Below, in pieces: positions 40,040-50,753 of a stretch of DNA of 58,933 nt. Origin of the DNA: Symbiodinium natans (Eukaryota > Sar > Dinophyceae > Suessiales > Symbiodiniaceae); contig CAJNDS010000854.1 of assembly GCA_905221605.1 (NCBI GenBank), positions 1-58,933 on the forward strand, read 5' to 3'. The notes beneath the pieces are model-generated. The model ran no database searches. It had not been told where the DNA came from and was given only the letters and a program-made list of their open reading frames with translations. How positions within the stretch are numbered: the stretch's first letter is position 1; every line of letters starts with the position of its first letter. The position numbers and the translations under genes were made by a program.

Positions 40040-40140
40040 AACTTATTGTCAAAGTTCTGTGGGCTCTGATCCCCATGTAACCTCTTTAGGAATTTCTTGT
40101 AAAAGTTCTGTGGGCTCTGATCCCCATGCAAGCTCTTTAA
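40040..40140. repeat. Tandem duplication, ~56 nt
   Basis: The phrase AAAGTTCTGTGGGCTCTGAT then CCCCATG, ending CTCTTTA, occurs twice in tandem with small differences (about 40050-40090 and 40102-40140). It is non-coding as far as I can see. Confidence 0.85.
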
Positions 40141-40849
40141 AAACACCATAGACAGTAAAGCCCCAGCCTAAGGCTGTACCCCTGAAGGGTTCCCTAGGGG
40201 TTTGGTTTAGGGTTTAGGGTACCCTAAACCCTACACCGGAGTTCAAGTTTGGCATTTGGGTTTGGGCCAAATATCAGCCGCCCCACGACTCTGCAGAAAT
40301 CCCTGAACCTCCCGGCAGGTATCTTTGCTGCGTTTCTCGCTCACATCTTGAGATTGTGCGGCGGCCTCATACGTCTGAAACACAGAGCAACTTACTGGTT
40401 TTCTCTGAGAACGACCCCCCCCCCCTGCCTTCTCCCCCCCTTGAGTTGTGTGAAGGTTTTTAGGATTCAGAGGTTGGGTTAGCCCTAGTGTCTTTCGGCG
40501 CATGTTGTCTTTCTTGAGCAATACACCTTCTGTCATTGCGAAGCCCTCAAGACCGCCCCCAAGCCGTAGACCCTCGTAAACCGACAGTCTCGAAAGCCCA
40601 CAACTTCCGAAACTTCACTCCTAAGCAACTGAACCCTGTATCCTGAACCAGAAGCCCTATATGAGCCCTTCAGTCATGAGCTCTGAAGCAGGTTTTAGGG
40701 TCTAAGTCCTAGAATCCACCTTGAACCGATGCCGGCAGTCGCATAGACCCTCTGAGAGCCCAATATACGTTTACTCGCAATATGGACACCCCCCCTCCCA
40801 CCCCCCCACCCCACGCAGTGTTAAGCTTAAAGCCCAAAAGAAGGAGTAC

Positions 40850-40926
40850 AATATAGGGGTCGGAATAATTACTACTAGTATTCCCTTCGGGTCCCTTTGT
40901 AATTCTGCGACAATCACCCCCAAAAC
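40850..40926. mobile_element. MITE-like element, GGGGTCG family copy
   Basis: ATAGGGGTCGGAATAATTAC at the left, TTCCCTTCGGGTCCC in the middle and CGACAATCACCCCC at the right align with the copy at 205-282. Confidence 0.5.
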
Positions 40927-40993
40927 CCTAGTCTAATTGTTCAGGCCCCTAAATGACTGACCCCAAGCCGCAGAGTTTAGGGTTTACTTCCCT

Positions 40994-41056
40994 CACCCTA
41001 AACCCTAAGCCCTAAACCCTAAACCCTAAACCCTCACCCTAAACCCTACGCCCTAA
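40994..41056 (-). repeat. Telomere-like array (CCCTAAA)n
   Basis: About nine units with CCCTCAC and CCCTAAG variants. Confidence 0.9.
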
Positions 41057-44000
41057 CCTTAAAAGGTGATTGAGCACAGGGTTAACTTAAATTCAACCCT
41101 AAGGTCCTAAAACCTGGCCCGTCGCCCAGGCCCTCGTCTCCTCAAGGGTCCTTCGAGGCCTCCGCAACAGCAGAGGGAGGGTTCAGGGTTTAGGGTTTCG
41201 GGTTTTGGGTTTCGGGTTTAGGGTTTAGGGGGAAGGTGGGTTTGGGGAGTTTCGCATCTGGGGTGGGAGTTCTGGATGTAGGCTTCAGGGTTCGAGTTGA
41301 GGGCCCAGACTTCAAGGGGAAAGTTGTTGGGTTGCAGGCTCGAGCCTCCTGGATTGGATTTGGCTTCCCTAAGGGGTTTGAGGTCTTACGGATTCAGGAA
41401 GCCTGTCACGGAAACTAGTGCAGCAAGCCGTGAGGAAGCCCCTAGAGCCTGTTGCCTTCGTCCCATTCCCAGAAAGACCTGCGCAACTCGACATGGGGGC
41501 CCAATCCTCCTTGTCCCAAAGAACAGCGTCCAGATGCAAACTTCCTTCCGGAAACCCGGCGACCCTGAAGCCCAAACGCAGAACCCGAAACCCCTAAACC
41601 CATTCATCCTCCTCCGAACACCCGCCAATCCCCTAAACTCCCCAAACCCAAAACCCAAACCCCTAAACCCTAAGCCGCCGAAGCCCGAAGCCCTAAACCC
41701 AAAATCCAAACATCCCCAGAACCCCCAAATCCCCCCCAAGCCTCCCCCTAAAACCCCAAGCATCCCTAAAACCCCCTTGCGCGCAGGTCACGAATCTCAG
41801 TGCCAACCCAATAGCCATCTCTGGGCCAAAGCTTGGGAAGGGCGAGCGGGCGACTCTCAGGCCAGGCCATGCGGGCAATTTTTGGTTCCAGGGTTCCGGG
41901 TTTAGGGCTTTGGGAATTTTATGACGCATTTGCAGGCCTTTGGACATTTCGCTTGTGCTGTTTGGGGTTTTCGGGCTTTAGGGTTTAGGCTACCTTGTAC
42001 ACGGGTTAGGGTTTCGGTTCAAGGTCTGTTATGGCTGCTATTTCTTCACCCTGTAGTTCACTACGTCGGTGGGATCAAGGATGTAGGGTTTAGTGGCTCA
42101 AGGGCCGCTTGAGGTTAGAGAGGTGTCAGGAGAGAGAGGGAGAGAGAGAGAGAGTGTGTGTGTGTGTGTTCAGGGTTCACCCACACTCGACCTCCTGAGC
42201 GTTAACAAGCAAACAAGAGCTCACACACATGTCAGGGTCTCATAGAAAGGCCCATTCAATGGTATGACCGGGCGAAAAAGGGCAAAGTTTTGAAGATCTT
42301 TGGCGCTGAGCCTTCGGGTCTTAGAGGTGCCAAAGCGTTGCGCACCCAAAGCCTGCACCTTCCAGATCACTTTTTTAGGGTTTCTTTTAGGGTTTAGGGG
42401 TTTTTAGGGTTTTTCGGTTTTTTAGGGTTTTAGGGTTTTCAGGGCTTTTAGGGGGTTCAGGGTTTTCAGGGTTTCGGGCGTACCTGCTGGCAAGGCCTGG
42501 TACCTGCATCGATTTCATCGGCACGCATTCAGATGGCTCCGGCCAGACGGTCGCCAGGATCTTAGAAGCAGAAAAGCCCCCAAGACCTATTACCCAGATT
42601 CTAAGGGTTAGGGTTTGGGGTTTGGGGTTTAGGATATACCGGGTCCAATGCCACTTAACGTAGCAAGGGCTTCATGCGGGGGGTTCTGAACGAGGCCCTC
42701 AGTGCCTTCCCCACATCTCCCAGGTTCGCAGACCACGTGGGCGCCCCATTTTACTCGGAAATACAGTAGAAGCCCCTCAAGAGGAAATCCCCAAAAAGGC
42801 CCCTAAATAGGCACAAGAGCCCTCATCATCGGAACAAGAAAAGACCCCTATCTGAGCATACCCCAATGTGGGGATTCCTGCAGGTACCCACTCCCCACTT
42901 CCGATTCCCCTAAACTCCAGTAAGTCCAGGCCGATTTGAATCCCCAAACCGAAATCTGAGAAGAACAACAAGCCCTCCCCAAAAACCCTAGACTCCCCTA
43001 AACCAGGTCTACCTGAAGCTGAAGCTCCAGGCACGCGACCAGCCGAGGTGCGGCGCACAGGGGGGAGATGAGCTGAGATGGGAATATTTCAGTGGTTCCC
43101 ATTTTCGTTTTGGGGGTTTTGGGGTTCCTTCGTAACACTAGCTTCAGAAAGCAGGGTTGTGATGTAAACCCTAAACCCTAAAAGCCTGACTTGTGGATGA
43201 ACTTGGGCGCCGAAGGCCTGTCCACTTTTCAGCAAACTGTGTGCCCTAAGGTCCAGGATCGAAAGGGCGCTGAGGGGTTGTGGGCTTGTAGAGTTTAGGG
43301 TTTAGGGTTAGGACTGGGTTCTCTTGGGCTTAGGAGGATCCTATTTGGGAATATTTTTCAGAGTGTTTATGGTAGAAGGGTGTAGGCAGCTTAGGGCTCG
43401 AAGCCCAGCTCAAAATTCATGAGGAGACTCATTCATAAGGACTCTTTGGATATCCCCCCCCACCCCTTAATAGAGCGGCCCTACGGCTGCGACGATGACG
43501 TGACAAGTCTTACTGTATCGAGGTTGGACAGCCAAATCGCTTGCCGAACTTGCACCAGCACTGCGACAGACCCTAACCCTAAACCTCCAAGCGAAACCAG
43601 AGCCCGGAGACCGCGGCAAAGGTCGCAGCGTGAATACTCGGGTGAGGCAGCCGGCGCTTGCGGGTTTTTTTTAGGGGCATAGGGGTTCTTTTCTCAAGTT
43701 AAAAAAAAAAATTCAAATTTTTAAAAAAATTTTTAGCTAAAATTTTTAGCTTAGGTCTTAGGACAGGGCTTATGTGAAGTATACAGGAGTCCTCTAATCC
43801 AAAGATCGTTGCAATACGCGCGACCCCAAATACCCATGTCTCATTGTCATCCCTAAACCCTACATTTCAAAAGGCACCTACTACCTTTGATTTTTTATTT
43901 TGTGCCTTCGGATGTGTTGGACGCACTTGCAGACTCCCCTAAACCCTAACCCTCTAAGCCCTTAAACACCTAAAGCCCTGAACCCTAAACACAGAACCCA

Positions 44001-44628
44001 TAAGGGTGTAGGGCCGAAGACAGGGCCCCAGGACTGAGGCGGGGCTTGAGGTTTTGGGGGTTCAAGGCTTATATAGAGAATTGGGGTTTCAGAGTTGTAT
44101 GAAGGTTTAGAGGTTGAGGAGCTCATTGAAGGGTTTAAGGGTTTAGGGTAGTTTCGGGATTCACGGCTGAGGATTCGGGGCAAAAGGGATTACTCTAAAC
44201 CTCAAAAACCCGTAAACCTAAACCCTACGCCTTGAAACCCTGAAGCCCTTAACCCCTAAGTCCCCATATCTCCCAAACCCCTAAACCCCAAACCTTAAAC
44301 CCCCAAGCCCCTGAACCCCGACTCCTTCATATGCCACGCCGTAGGATTCGTTACAGCACGAAATTATGTTCGTTTCAGTGCAGGCGTGCAGCTGTAACTG
44401 TTTCTGGGTGCTTTTTCCAGGTCTGCCAGAATAGCTTAGTCAAGAAGCCGTTATACATACACCTTGAAACCAGAATAAGAAATCAAAAACCCAGATGCAG
44501 AGTTGTTCCGGAACTGACCTTGGAAGATCTGGGTTTCTTGCTTGTCATGCCAAGATTTCATGGGATACTCCTCTCAAGCTTGCCATTTGTAGCAGCTCTG
44601 CTCTCTGAGAATACGGACCTCGCTAAAC

Positions 44629-45556
44629 ATGGCGCTTGTGGATGAGTTTGTGACTGGTGTGGGACCATCAGGGGACGCCATCTATGCGTCTTGTCCGACA
44701 TATCCATCCCTTGGGATGGACGTGCGAGTGCCCTACCAGGTGCTCCCCTCACGTGTCAATCGGCTGCTTTCTGACAGCTTGACTTTGTCAGAGTCAGTGT
44801 CCGAGAATGGCTCGAAGGACTACGGGAGCTCCGGCAGTGGAGATGTAGGGCGCTTGGAGTTGAATGGCAGCCCTTCGTCAAATGAGCCAAAATATGTGGC
44901 GATCAGGGCTCCTCCTGGGCTGACCCAGGACATTGGTGAAGTGGCAAACGTTTACCCAGTGGTCCTGCTTGCCTCACTCGGTCTACCCTTCCTGCCTTCA
45001 CCAAGTGGTTTCGCCAACGAGAAGATTACCCCCCCCCCCCCCAGGCACTCCTCCGAGCACCAAGCGCCGCAAGCGCCGCAAGCAGGGCAACTCGAGAACT
45101 TCAATTTTGCCGTCATCTTCCACGGCTACGACCTGGAGAAGCATGCCGCCTTCGAGCTTGTCCCTCGCTTAATCGGCCGCAATGGCGACAACATGAAGAA
45201 AATCTACAGAACTGGGGTCGACGTACGCGTTCGTGGTCGCGGGAGTGGTTGGAAGGAAGTCAAGTCACCCCATGGCAACTACGAAAGTGATGAACCGCTC
45301 CAGTTGGATGTTTCGTGCCGTTCGGTGGAGATCAAGGAAGCCGTGTCCCTGGGGCTGATTGGGGAACAAGTTTTAAAGTTCTTTGGTCCTTAGACAACCA
45401 TAAATTCTTTTTGCAACCCTTTATATCCCTATAGGGCCCCCAACTCCAACCAGGTTCAAGGAGACAATGACGTTGGTGAAAGGCATCGCAGAGCACTTCC
45501 GGCGCTTCTGTCGCCAACAGAAGCTGGACCACGTGGAGCTGTACGTGGCGCAGTAG
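44629..45556 (+). CDS. KH-domain RNA-binding protein, two-exon model
   Basis: The open frame from the ATG at 44629 gives 254 codons (to 45393). Its last third is a type I KH domain: AAFELVPRLIGRNGDNMKKI with the G-R-N-G loop at residues 183-186, then VDVRVRGRGSGWKEV (RGRGSG at 202-207) and PLQLDVSC. The frame then runs into sequence that fits poorly. If an intron runs from 45345 (GTCCCT) to 45453 (CCAACCAG), codon 239 joins to FKETMTLVKGIAEHFRRFCR and the protein ends at TAG 45554-45556, about 272 residues. That second exon supplies the final KH helix. KH domains bind single-stranded RNA; RGRGSG-bearing KH proteins are, as I recall, common in dinoflagellates. The N-terminal 150 residues are low-complexity Ser/Pro-rich with no domain, and a run of C at 45029-45042 encodes a Pro tract. 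The exact splice sites and the ATG are inferred. Confidence 0.7.
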
Positions 45557-47233
45557 AGGCTGAGGGTTCATCTGGGAACGTTTTTAGGGACCCCCAATCA
45601 CTATACAATGTAGCCCTAGATGCAATGATCTAGCCCGTAGAACTTCATATTCTGAGAGAGCCCAAACCCGCACGTAGAAAATTCAGGTCGTAGGGCCCAT
45701 GTCCAACCCGATGACACGCCGGAGGATGTGCGTGTTGCTTATCGCAGTATGTCACAGTGTTGGGCTATGATGCGATTATAAGAAGGCAGAAACTCTAAAG
45801 CATTACATATAACTAGATTGTACTGATACATTTTGACAGCACGTGTGTACACGTATATGCTTGTTTGTATTGATTCTCCTCACTACGTTTGTACATGTGT
45901 ATTACAACGCCAAAGTCAATTCTTTTGTCTTTGTGCGCAGCTGCCCTTTTACGACAATGGCGGCGGAACCACGCTGACTTCCGATAGAGCCGCGACTCCA
46001 CGGTGAGTCGCATTAGGCATAGGCAGTCACTTCACTCCCTGTTGGACCCAGCAGCCAGGGCCAGCTGTATCTTTTCATGCTAGCGATCGACAACATGTAG
46101 TCGGGTTTAGCGAATTATCAGATGCTACAAGGCGTGTACAAGTCACTGGCCAACGCTTTCCGTCGCGGCTCTCCACAGCAATTAGGACTGCATGCAACGA
46201 TCAGCTACCTTTTGACAAGGGGTGCAGGGCAAGCGAAGCACCGATGGATCCTCCCTGAGCTTGGCAGAACCCTGTTTGTAGACGTGCAGGGTTAAGGTTT
46301 AGGTTTGGGGTGTCGGGCCATTGCCCGAGTACCCACAGGAGCCACCGAAACTTATCCTTCTGTGAGGCGCACCAGATGGCCTGCTGCGACATCTCTGTGG
46401 CATCTTGCCTGATGTAACTCGTGGGGTCTTTAGCATGAGGTTTGAAAAAACAAAACCTCCTCCAGTTCCCATTTCAGTCGGCTCAGCGTTAGCCCACGGC
46501 GTGAATGGATGCAAGCGAGCAAACTGCTCGTGTTAGCCCATTGGATGCAAGCACGCAGAATGAACTCGTCACCACGCAAGAAGACAAGGAAAAGAAGGAC
46601 GCGAACATGCGGTTCGGTCTACACGGCCCTGGACACAGCATCCCTTCGTATGGTCATTGCATCTCAGGCCTAAGCATCGCAGCGTGTTGAGCTTTAGGGT
46701 AGCTGCAACTAGGGTCAAAGTTAAAGGTCTTGGAACTAAACTAAGCTTGAAATGGGGCTCAAAGGTAGGTCCTTCTTGGTAAAGTTTCTCGGGTGGAGGG
46801 TGCAGGGCTTAAGGTGGAAGTTTGGGTTTAGGGTTTAGGCTTTCGTAGGCTTTGGGCTTTCGGGGGTTTAGGGTTTAGGGTCTTTTTGTTAGGGCTGTAT
46901 CTGTTTGTTCGGGTGGCAAGAAGAAATCCCAAACAATCAAGAGCCAAGCCCTGTTTGATTTTAGAATGAAAGGCACCAAGCCCCCCCTAAACCCCTCGAC
47001 CTCTGAGGCCGGAAGCCGAAAGCCCGTCTACATGCACAGGCCTAAACACTAAACCCTGAACCCTAAACCCTAAAGACCCTAAACCCTGAACACTCCGAAG
47101 CCCAGTCAAAAGCTGCTTGGAGGCTCGAAGTCCCGAAAAGCCTCCGACGGAGCCTTTGCTAGAGGTGCGCCGCTGAGTTCAGGTGTTCAGGGGGCTTGGC
47201 GGCTACGGTTTGGGATTTGATTCTTTCTGCAGA

Positions 47234-47288
47234 TGCATACATATATATATATATATCTATCTATCTATATCTATACATATGTATGCAG
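47234..47288. repeat. TA/CTAT microsatellite with self-pairing ends
   Basis: GCATACATATATATATATAT leads into (CTAT)n and then ATACATATGTATGC, so the ends pair into a hairpin. Confidence 0.85.
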
Positions 47289-48249
47289 GAGTAGCATGTG
47301 AACGTGTTCAGAATATGTAATTGTTGATGTGTCTACTTCTGCATATTGAACACAAGCATCCCGCCACTGCCAGCCACCAAGAAAGTCTCAGCAGGCCCTG
47401 GGAGGTGCCGAAGGGAAGAGGGCGACTCCTGGCGAAGGAGGTCGCAAGGCCTTTGGGGCTTTGGGGTCTTAAGGCTGGGTTTTTTAGGGGTTGTGGGATG
47501 GAGCGCACGTTGGCGGAGGCGGCTTTGGAGTACGAATCACCCAAATAGTCTCGCCCTTATCTCTTCTTATCACGGCCTTACGTAAGCCTGAATTACATAC
47601 CTCTACGTTTCTTTGCGACATGCTATTCTTATGTAAGGGTCCCCGCTTTGTAACTTTCACACTTGGTGGTTGTCTCTTGCGATGAGGAAGTGTAGGTTTA
47701 GGGGCTTTTGGGACGGGATAGGGGCGTGGTGAATTGTGGGGCTTGGGAAGTTTGTCTGGTTGCGTCGGGATTGAAGAATTTGGTTTGGGTATGTCGTTTC
47801 GGTGTATTTCTGCACTTATACAGAGGCAGATACTTTTACTAGTATGCATCTTTTGGTATGTCTCTGTATGCAGATTTATGCGTGTGTATATATATATATG
47901 TATATGTATAAATATAAATAGAGAGAGGGGCAGATTCTTGTGTGAATTTGTTTGCTGACTCAGTAATTTATTTAATGCACACATGTATTCTGTGTATATA
48001 GATTGCTTCGTTTGTTTATGAGAGAGACATTTGCATGAATACATGTTGGCTTTGTTTACATATGCACTTACTTCTTTTTGGCGTCTCTATGTAAAGTCTA
48101 GAAATTATGACTACGGGTATAAGACATGAGTATAAAGTCCATATAGAAGTGAAATGCATGTTCTCGTATTTGTACTCAGATCAAATTCTGCAAATTCTAA
48201 CTTTGTACTTACTGCACATTGTGTATGCATAGTGGCTCACTCAATCCCT

Positions 48250-48405
48250 ACTTGAAGGTGTTCATGGTACTTACTAACCACTTATAGCTGTACTTATAAC
48301 CCTTACTTGTAATACCCCTGAAAGGCCTTATAGGGGTTATCCCAATTATAAGTAGGGTTATAAGCCCAGTTATAAGTGGTTATTAAGTCCCATGAACCTC
48401 CAAGT
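48250..48405. mobile_element. MITE-like element, CTTGGAGGTTCATGG family copy
   Basis: ACTTGAAGGTGTTCATGG at the left is mirrored by CCATGAACCTCCAAGT at the right. Inner words AACCACTTATAGCTG and AGTTATAAGTGGTTATTAAG pair, making a long hairpin of ~155 bp. Confidence 0.75.
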
Positions 48406-48531
48406 AAACCCTAAACCCCAAGCCCAAAAACCCTAAACCGTGCAAGGCTGCTGCGCCCTTCTGGCTCGAGCTTGGCGGCTCGGCGGTTCGACAGGCTCGT
48501 GTTTTTGGTGGCTTTTGAGGCTCTTTAGGTT

Positions 48532-48628
48532 GGGATGTTTCCCCTTATACTAACAGTCCTGAACAGGGATGACAATAGGGGGGGCTATAATGCCCATTAA
48601 GGACTGTTAGTGTACGGGGGAAAGCCCA
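48532..48628. mobile_element. MITE-like element, GGGATGTTTCCCC family copy
   Basis: GGGATGTTTCCCCTTATACT and AACAGTCC at the left are mirrored by GGACTGTTAGTGTACGGGGG and AAAGCCC at the right. The interior matches the reverse complement of the 3360-3504 copy. Confidence 0.75.
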
Positions 48629-49309
48629 ATCTTTAGGCTTCTTGCGGCTCTTGAGGGTTTCTAGGGGGGTTGGGTTGAGCTCTTCTGGGGTGTTGTTTGT
48701 TTTTTTTTGGGGTCACGTTATCTCATCCATCCTGCATCCTCAGCTCTTTACCCCACGTGGCTTCGATTCGAAGGGCCAGGGTTGAGGGTTTAGGGTTTGG
48801 GGTTTTAGGGTTTAGGGTTACGAGTTTAGGGTTTGGGGTTGTGGGGGCGATTGGTTGTCGGACATGGGCTTTGGAAGCTTCGGCCAAATTTGGTGCATTG
48901 AAAGGGCGAGGGCTTTTGAGGAATCAGGGTTTCGGGCTTCAAGTGGATAACCAGAAAACTCTCAACCGCAAATTCGACTGAGTTCTAAACTGAAAACCCC
49001 AAGTCCTGAACCCGAGCCAAAAAGCCCCAAAGTCTGAATCGTCAACCCTCAGCCCACCCGCAAACCCGAAGCCCAGAAGCCCTAGAACCTGAAGCACGCC
49101 AAAACCATAAGCACTTAAACCCTCAAAACTGAATGGGCGGCAAGAAGCGCGCAACAAGACTTTCCATAAGCCCTACACCCAATGACCCTCCAAACCCTAC
49201 AAGCAATAAATTCTAACCATAGGCCCTCACACCCTACAAGCGACCTTGATGATCATTGGCCAGACGTTCCCGGACAACTTGCGCCTCCTGGAGGACCGCA
49301 CCAGGGTTT

Positions 49310-49403
49310 ACTTGGAGGTCCATGGGTAGCTATAAGTAGGGTTATAAGTACCCTAGTTACCATACCTATAACCCTGCTTATAATTACACATGAACCCCCA
49401 AGT
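49310..49403. mobile_element. MITE-like element, CTTGGAGGTTCATGG family copy
   Basis: ACTTGGAGGTCCATGGGTAG is mirrored by CACATGAACCCCCAAGT. The interior TATAAGTAGGGTTATAAG pairs with CTATAACCCTGCTTATA. At 94 bp it is the most compact copy. Confidence 0.75.
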
Positions 49404-50609
49404 CGGGTTGAGGATTGAGGGTCTGCTTCTCGGGGGCTTTTGGGGCTTTCCAGGTTGCGGCTTTCCTTTTGGGACTCAGGGTCCTTAGAGTTTCGATGGC
49501 CCTTCGGACTTTAGAGCTTTAGGCAAAAGGCGACACCATCCGGTCGCTTCGTGGCGAGGTGGTCGGCGCAATGAAGACAAGCATGACAAAGTTGCAGTGG
49601 GAATGAGGGAAGGCTGCGGAGAAGGCAGCCCGAAACTGCTTAAGCCCGAAGCCACGTCTGCTTTCTAAGCACTCCACCTGTTCTAGGAGGCTATGGCCCC
49701 AAAAAATGTTGTCGTGGGCATGAAGCACGGAGTGTCAGTACAAGCCAGCACGAAGCACATTGAAAGCCTTAAACCCCAAAGCCCGAACCACTCCGGATAG
49801 GGGAAGGGGGGCTTGGGCCAGGTCCCTTGCTTGGTATGTTGAAAAATGTTTCCCTCGTGTTGGTCTTTAAGCGTTTCTTATTCATGAACAGAACATCTGA
49901 GGGCTTACAGGGCCATCCTTCTACCACAGCAGGGCATCTCTCAATGCCAACCCGCCCTCTGCACGCGCGTGCAGAGGGATCCCCGGATGGCCTCCTCGTC
50001 GGCCGCGCGCACCAGCAAACCCTCCACCAGGAGGCTCTGGGACATCGCTGCTGGGGGCTTTTGGTATTCTGGCTTTGGTTCCCCCTTGGAATTTATGAAT
50101 GTATGTGCGGGGGTGTCCTTGTAAAATACCGGAGAAGAGCAATCCTCAATGTAAGGCCTTCGGGTTTAGAAGCCTTAGCCCTCCTAAACCCTAAAAGCCC
50201 CTAAGCCCTCCCAAGCCCTGAGAGCCCTGCAGGTGTATGGGAGGCTTGTTTTGAGTGTTGAGGGCCTTGAGGTTTCGGGCGGTCGTAAGTCTTTCTGGTG
50301 TTTGAGGGCTTTGAGCTTTTGGGATCATATATTCGATGATAATAGCTTATCGTAAGATTATCATGCAAAAGGTTTAGGGGTTGGAGGCCTTGTCGAACTC
50401 CTACTGCTCAGCTGCACTACGCCAGCTCCAATCCTATCACCCTGTATATCCCGACAAAACAAAACCAAAGAAAACCAAACACCGCATTGTCTGTCTATCA
50501 GGCGTTCCGGAAAGAAGTACGCGAGTACTTGAGCCACTGGCCCTGAAGTAGCACTTGGTGCATGGGAGGGGGAGGGAGGATGACCGCGCAATTGTGCACT
50601 GTATACCGT

Positions 50610-50753
50610 ACATGGAGGTTCATGACACGTAAAAACCCACATAAAACTGCACTTATCACCCAAGTGCGACCACATCAGGGTGGTTAAGGGGCTTTAGGTG
50701 TGTTTAAACTACAATTTAACTAAACGGGCTTTGAGTACCTGGAACCTCCAAGT
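50610..50753. mobile_element. MITE-like element, CTTGGAGGTTCATGG family copy
   Basis: ACATGGAGGTTCATGAC at the left and GTACCTGGAACCTCCAAGT at the right are inverted repeats. The interior is more diverged than in the other copies. Confidence 0.6.

Larger units (their letters stand above)
38709..44628. other. Telomere-like mosaic, no gene recognised
   Basis: CCCTAAA/TTTAGGG blocks, a 56-nt tandem duplication (40045-40145), two MITE-like copies and AG/GT microsatellites (42130-42170). The 202-codon frame at 41297-41905 is largely a translation of degenerate CCCTAAA repeats. An AT-rich self-pairing stretch lies at 43698-43755. Confidence 0.65.

Noticed and set aside
41297-41905. 202-codon open frame with PKPLNPKPPKPEALNPK-type sequence
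   Set aside because: It is mostly a reading of degenerate CCCTAAA repeats. The opposite strand is equally open.
42086-42105. Sequence ending TGGCTCAAG, reminiscent of the dinoflagellate spliced leader
   Set aside because: Only the last nine or so bases fit, the rest differs, and no expressed gene follows.
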